Translations under genes and position numbers: made by a program
Notes under the pieces: generated by a model
The model's input: the letters and a program-made list of their open reading frames with translations, nothing else
The model's database searches: none
Told to the model about the DNA's origin: nothing
Assembly (NCBI GenBank): GCA_030388825.1
Contig: CP128835.1
Coordinates: 434,001-498,000 of the forward strand
Length of the DNA stretch: 64,000 nt
DNA from: Rossellomorea sp. AcN35-11
GTDB taxonomy: Bacteria > Bacillota > Bacilli > Bacillales > Bacillaceae_B
Direction of reading: 5' to 3'
In this document: positions 63,370 to 64,000 of the stretch, in pieces
Layout of the letters: every line of letters starts with the position of its first letter
How positions within the stretch are numbered: the stretch's first letter is position 1

Positions 63370-64000
63370 ATTCTCTTCACCTCGAAGTCACCGATCCACA
63401 TCGAGGTAATAATCTTCACCCTCTGAGGAGCCGTATCATATCCGGGTGTCTGATAATAAAGGGACTCATTGATTGCTTTCGGCTCCACTTCTTCAAAAAT
63501 TTCAATCGACCCGGCGAGGACCGAGTGATGGACGCTCACTTCCACATCGTATGGGATCAAAATTTCAATATTCCCCAATATGTTCCGAATCGAAACGACA
63601 GACGTCCCTTTAGGAAGCACGGTATTCCCCATATCGATGACGGAATCCCCAAACACTCCCTGAATATTGATATCATTCCATTCGTAAACGTCTTCCGGTG
63701 TTCGTTTCTGTCCAAACCATTCGTTTTGAAGAGCGGACCTTTTCATGATGAGTGGTTCACCGGGCTGATTGAACGTTTCTTTTATCCTTGGAGAGATATA
63801 TTTCGGATGCTTCTTGGAATCAGCAAACCGAATGATTATGAATATCAGAATGGCAAATAACAGAAACTTAAATGCCACGGTATTAAAAATATTGACTGCC
63901 AAGCTGATGATCCCGAACCAGAGTAATAACTTTCCGAGAAGACTCGGGAGCTTTTTTCTTCCAATATAGATGCAAAAGGCCGCTATGGAAAGAAAGACAA
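63366..64000 (-). CDS. liaF: LiaF, inhibitor of LiaS (5' end beyond window)
   Basis: The frame is open to the window edge, giving 211 codons. The visible part has membrane helices (KLLLWFGIISLAVNIF region and FLLFAILIFIIIRF) and the soluble LiaF C-terminal domain: INIQGVFGDSVIDMGNTVLP, then VVSIRNILGNIEILIPYDVEV and the beta-helix end. Only the first part of the N-terminal membrane domain is missing. It shares ATGA with liaS. Confidence 0.9.
   Translation of the reverse strand, partial: VFLSIAAFCIYIGRKKLPSLLGKLLLWFGIISLAVNIFNTVAFKFLLFAILIFIIIRFADSKKHPKYISPRIKETFNQPGEPLIMKRSALQNEWFGQKRTPEDVYEWNDINIQGVFGDSVIDMGNTVLPKGTSVVSIRNILGNIEILIPYDVEVSVHHSVLAGSIEIFEEVEPKAINESLYYQTPGYDTAPQRVKIITSMWIGDFEVKRI

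Overview
The window reads as a chromosomal segment of a spore-forming, motile Bacillaceae (Bacillus or Rossellomorea-like). The evidence is strong AGGAGG-type ribosome sites, frequent TTG/GTG starts, many compact U-tract terminators, and close homologues of Bacillus subtilis genes: liaFSR, mreBH, motAB, hmp, nsrR, nos, ampS, psuG, queF and nupG. No phage, insertion sequence, rRNA, tRNA or CRISPR array was seen.

Layout. 1-2148: 3' part missing of a multi-PAS sensor kinase. 2.2-6 kb: pseudouridine catabolism (psuK with an N-terminal helix-turn-helix, psuG) and an AGCS sodium:amino-acid symporter. 6.2-9.7 kb: motAB facing a chemoreceptor, each with a sigma-D-like promoter in the shared gap. 9.8-13.2 kb: a degenerate Bacillaceae repeat, then a nitric-oxide locus (hmp, nsrR, two NsrR-like operators, a small haem-copper-oxidase-like membrane protein). 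13.3-19.2 kb: ampS, a GxxIQ-repeat protein, an MFS transporter, a DUF2639-like small protein and an SSS symporter. 19.4-24.5 kb: guanine-type purine riboswitch and nupG, a thioesterase, then a solitary BMP-type lipoprotein directly followed by a chemoreceptor. 25-30 kb: mreBH, then an ECF sigma factor, RskA-type anti-sigma, a two-repeat surface protein with a sorting signal, and a lipoprotein sortase. 30-38 kb: bacterial NOS, a GNAT, an FAD oxidoreductase, an ABC-F ATPase behind an attenuator-like leader, a DUF2339-like membrane protein and a YitT protein. 38-41 kb: preQ1 riboswitch and queF, then a B12-binding protein carrying the CarH-type W-x9-EH motif with a PAS-like protein and a beta-carbonic anhydrase. 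41.0-41.65 kb: a tandem array of alternating, covarying hairpin repeats. 41.7-54 kb: mixed metabolism and stress genes, including a PLA2-like small protein, a redoxin, an aldehyde dehydrogenase, a VLRF1-type release-factor homologue and a secreted phospholipase D with a lamin-tail domain. 54.3-61.3 kb: RDD, SpoIIM-like, DUF58, MoxR, DUF4350, DUF4129 and a polytopic membrane protein. 61.7-64 kb: liaR, liaS and the 3' part of liaF.

Data quality. Nine or more otherwise ordinary genes are broken by single-base indels, nearly all a one-base excess in a short homopolymer (psuK, nsrR, the GxxIQ-repeat gene, the MFS gene twice, the BMP gene, the anti-sigma gene, the surface-protein signal peptide, the DUF2339-like gene, the gene at 60338-61274). 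This points to sequencing or assembly error rather than real decay, and the affected genes are described as if whole.

The most interesting items are the alternating structured repeat array, the stand-alone B12 light-sensor-like operon, the ABC-F leader with an upstream reading frame and two terminators, the ECF/RskA/surface-protein/sortase locus, and the BMP-chemoreceptor pair.
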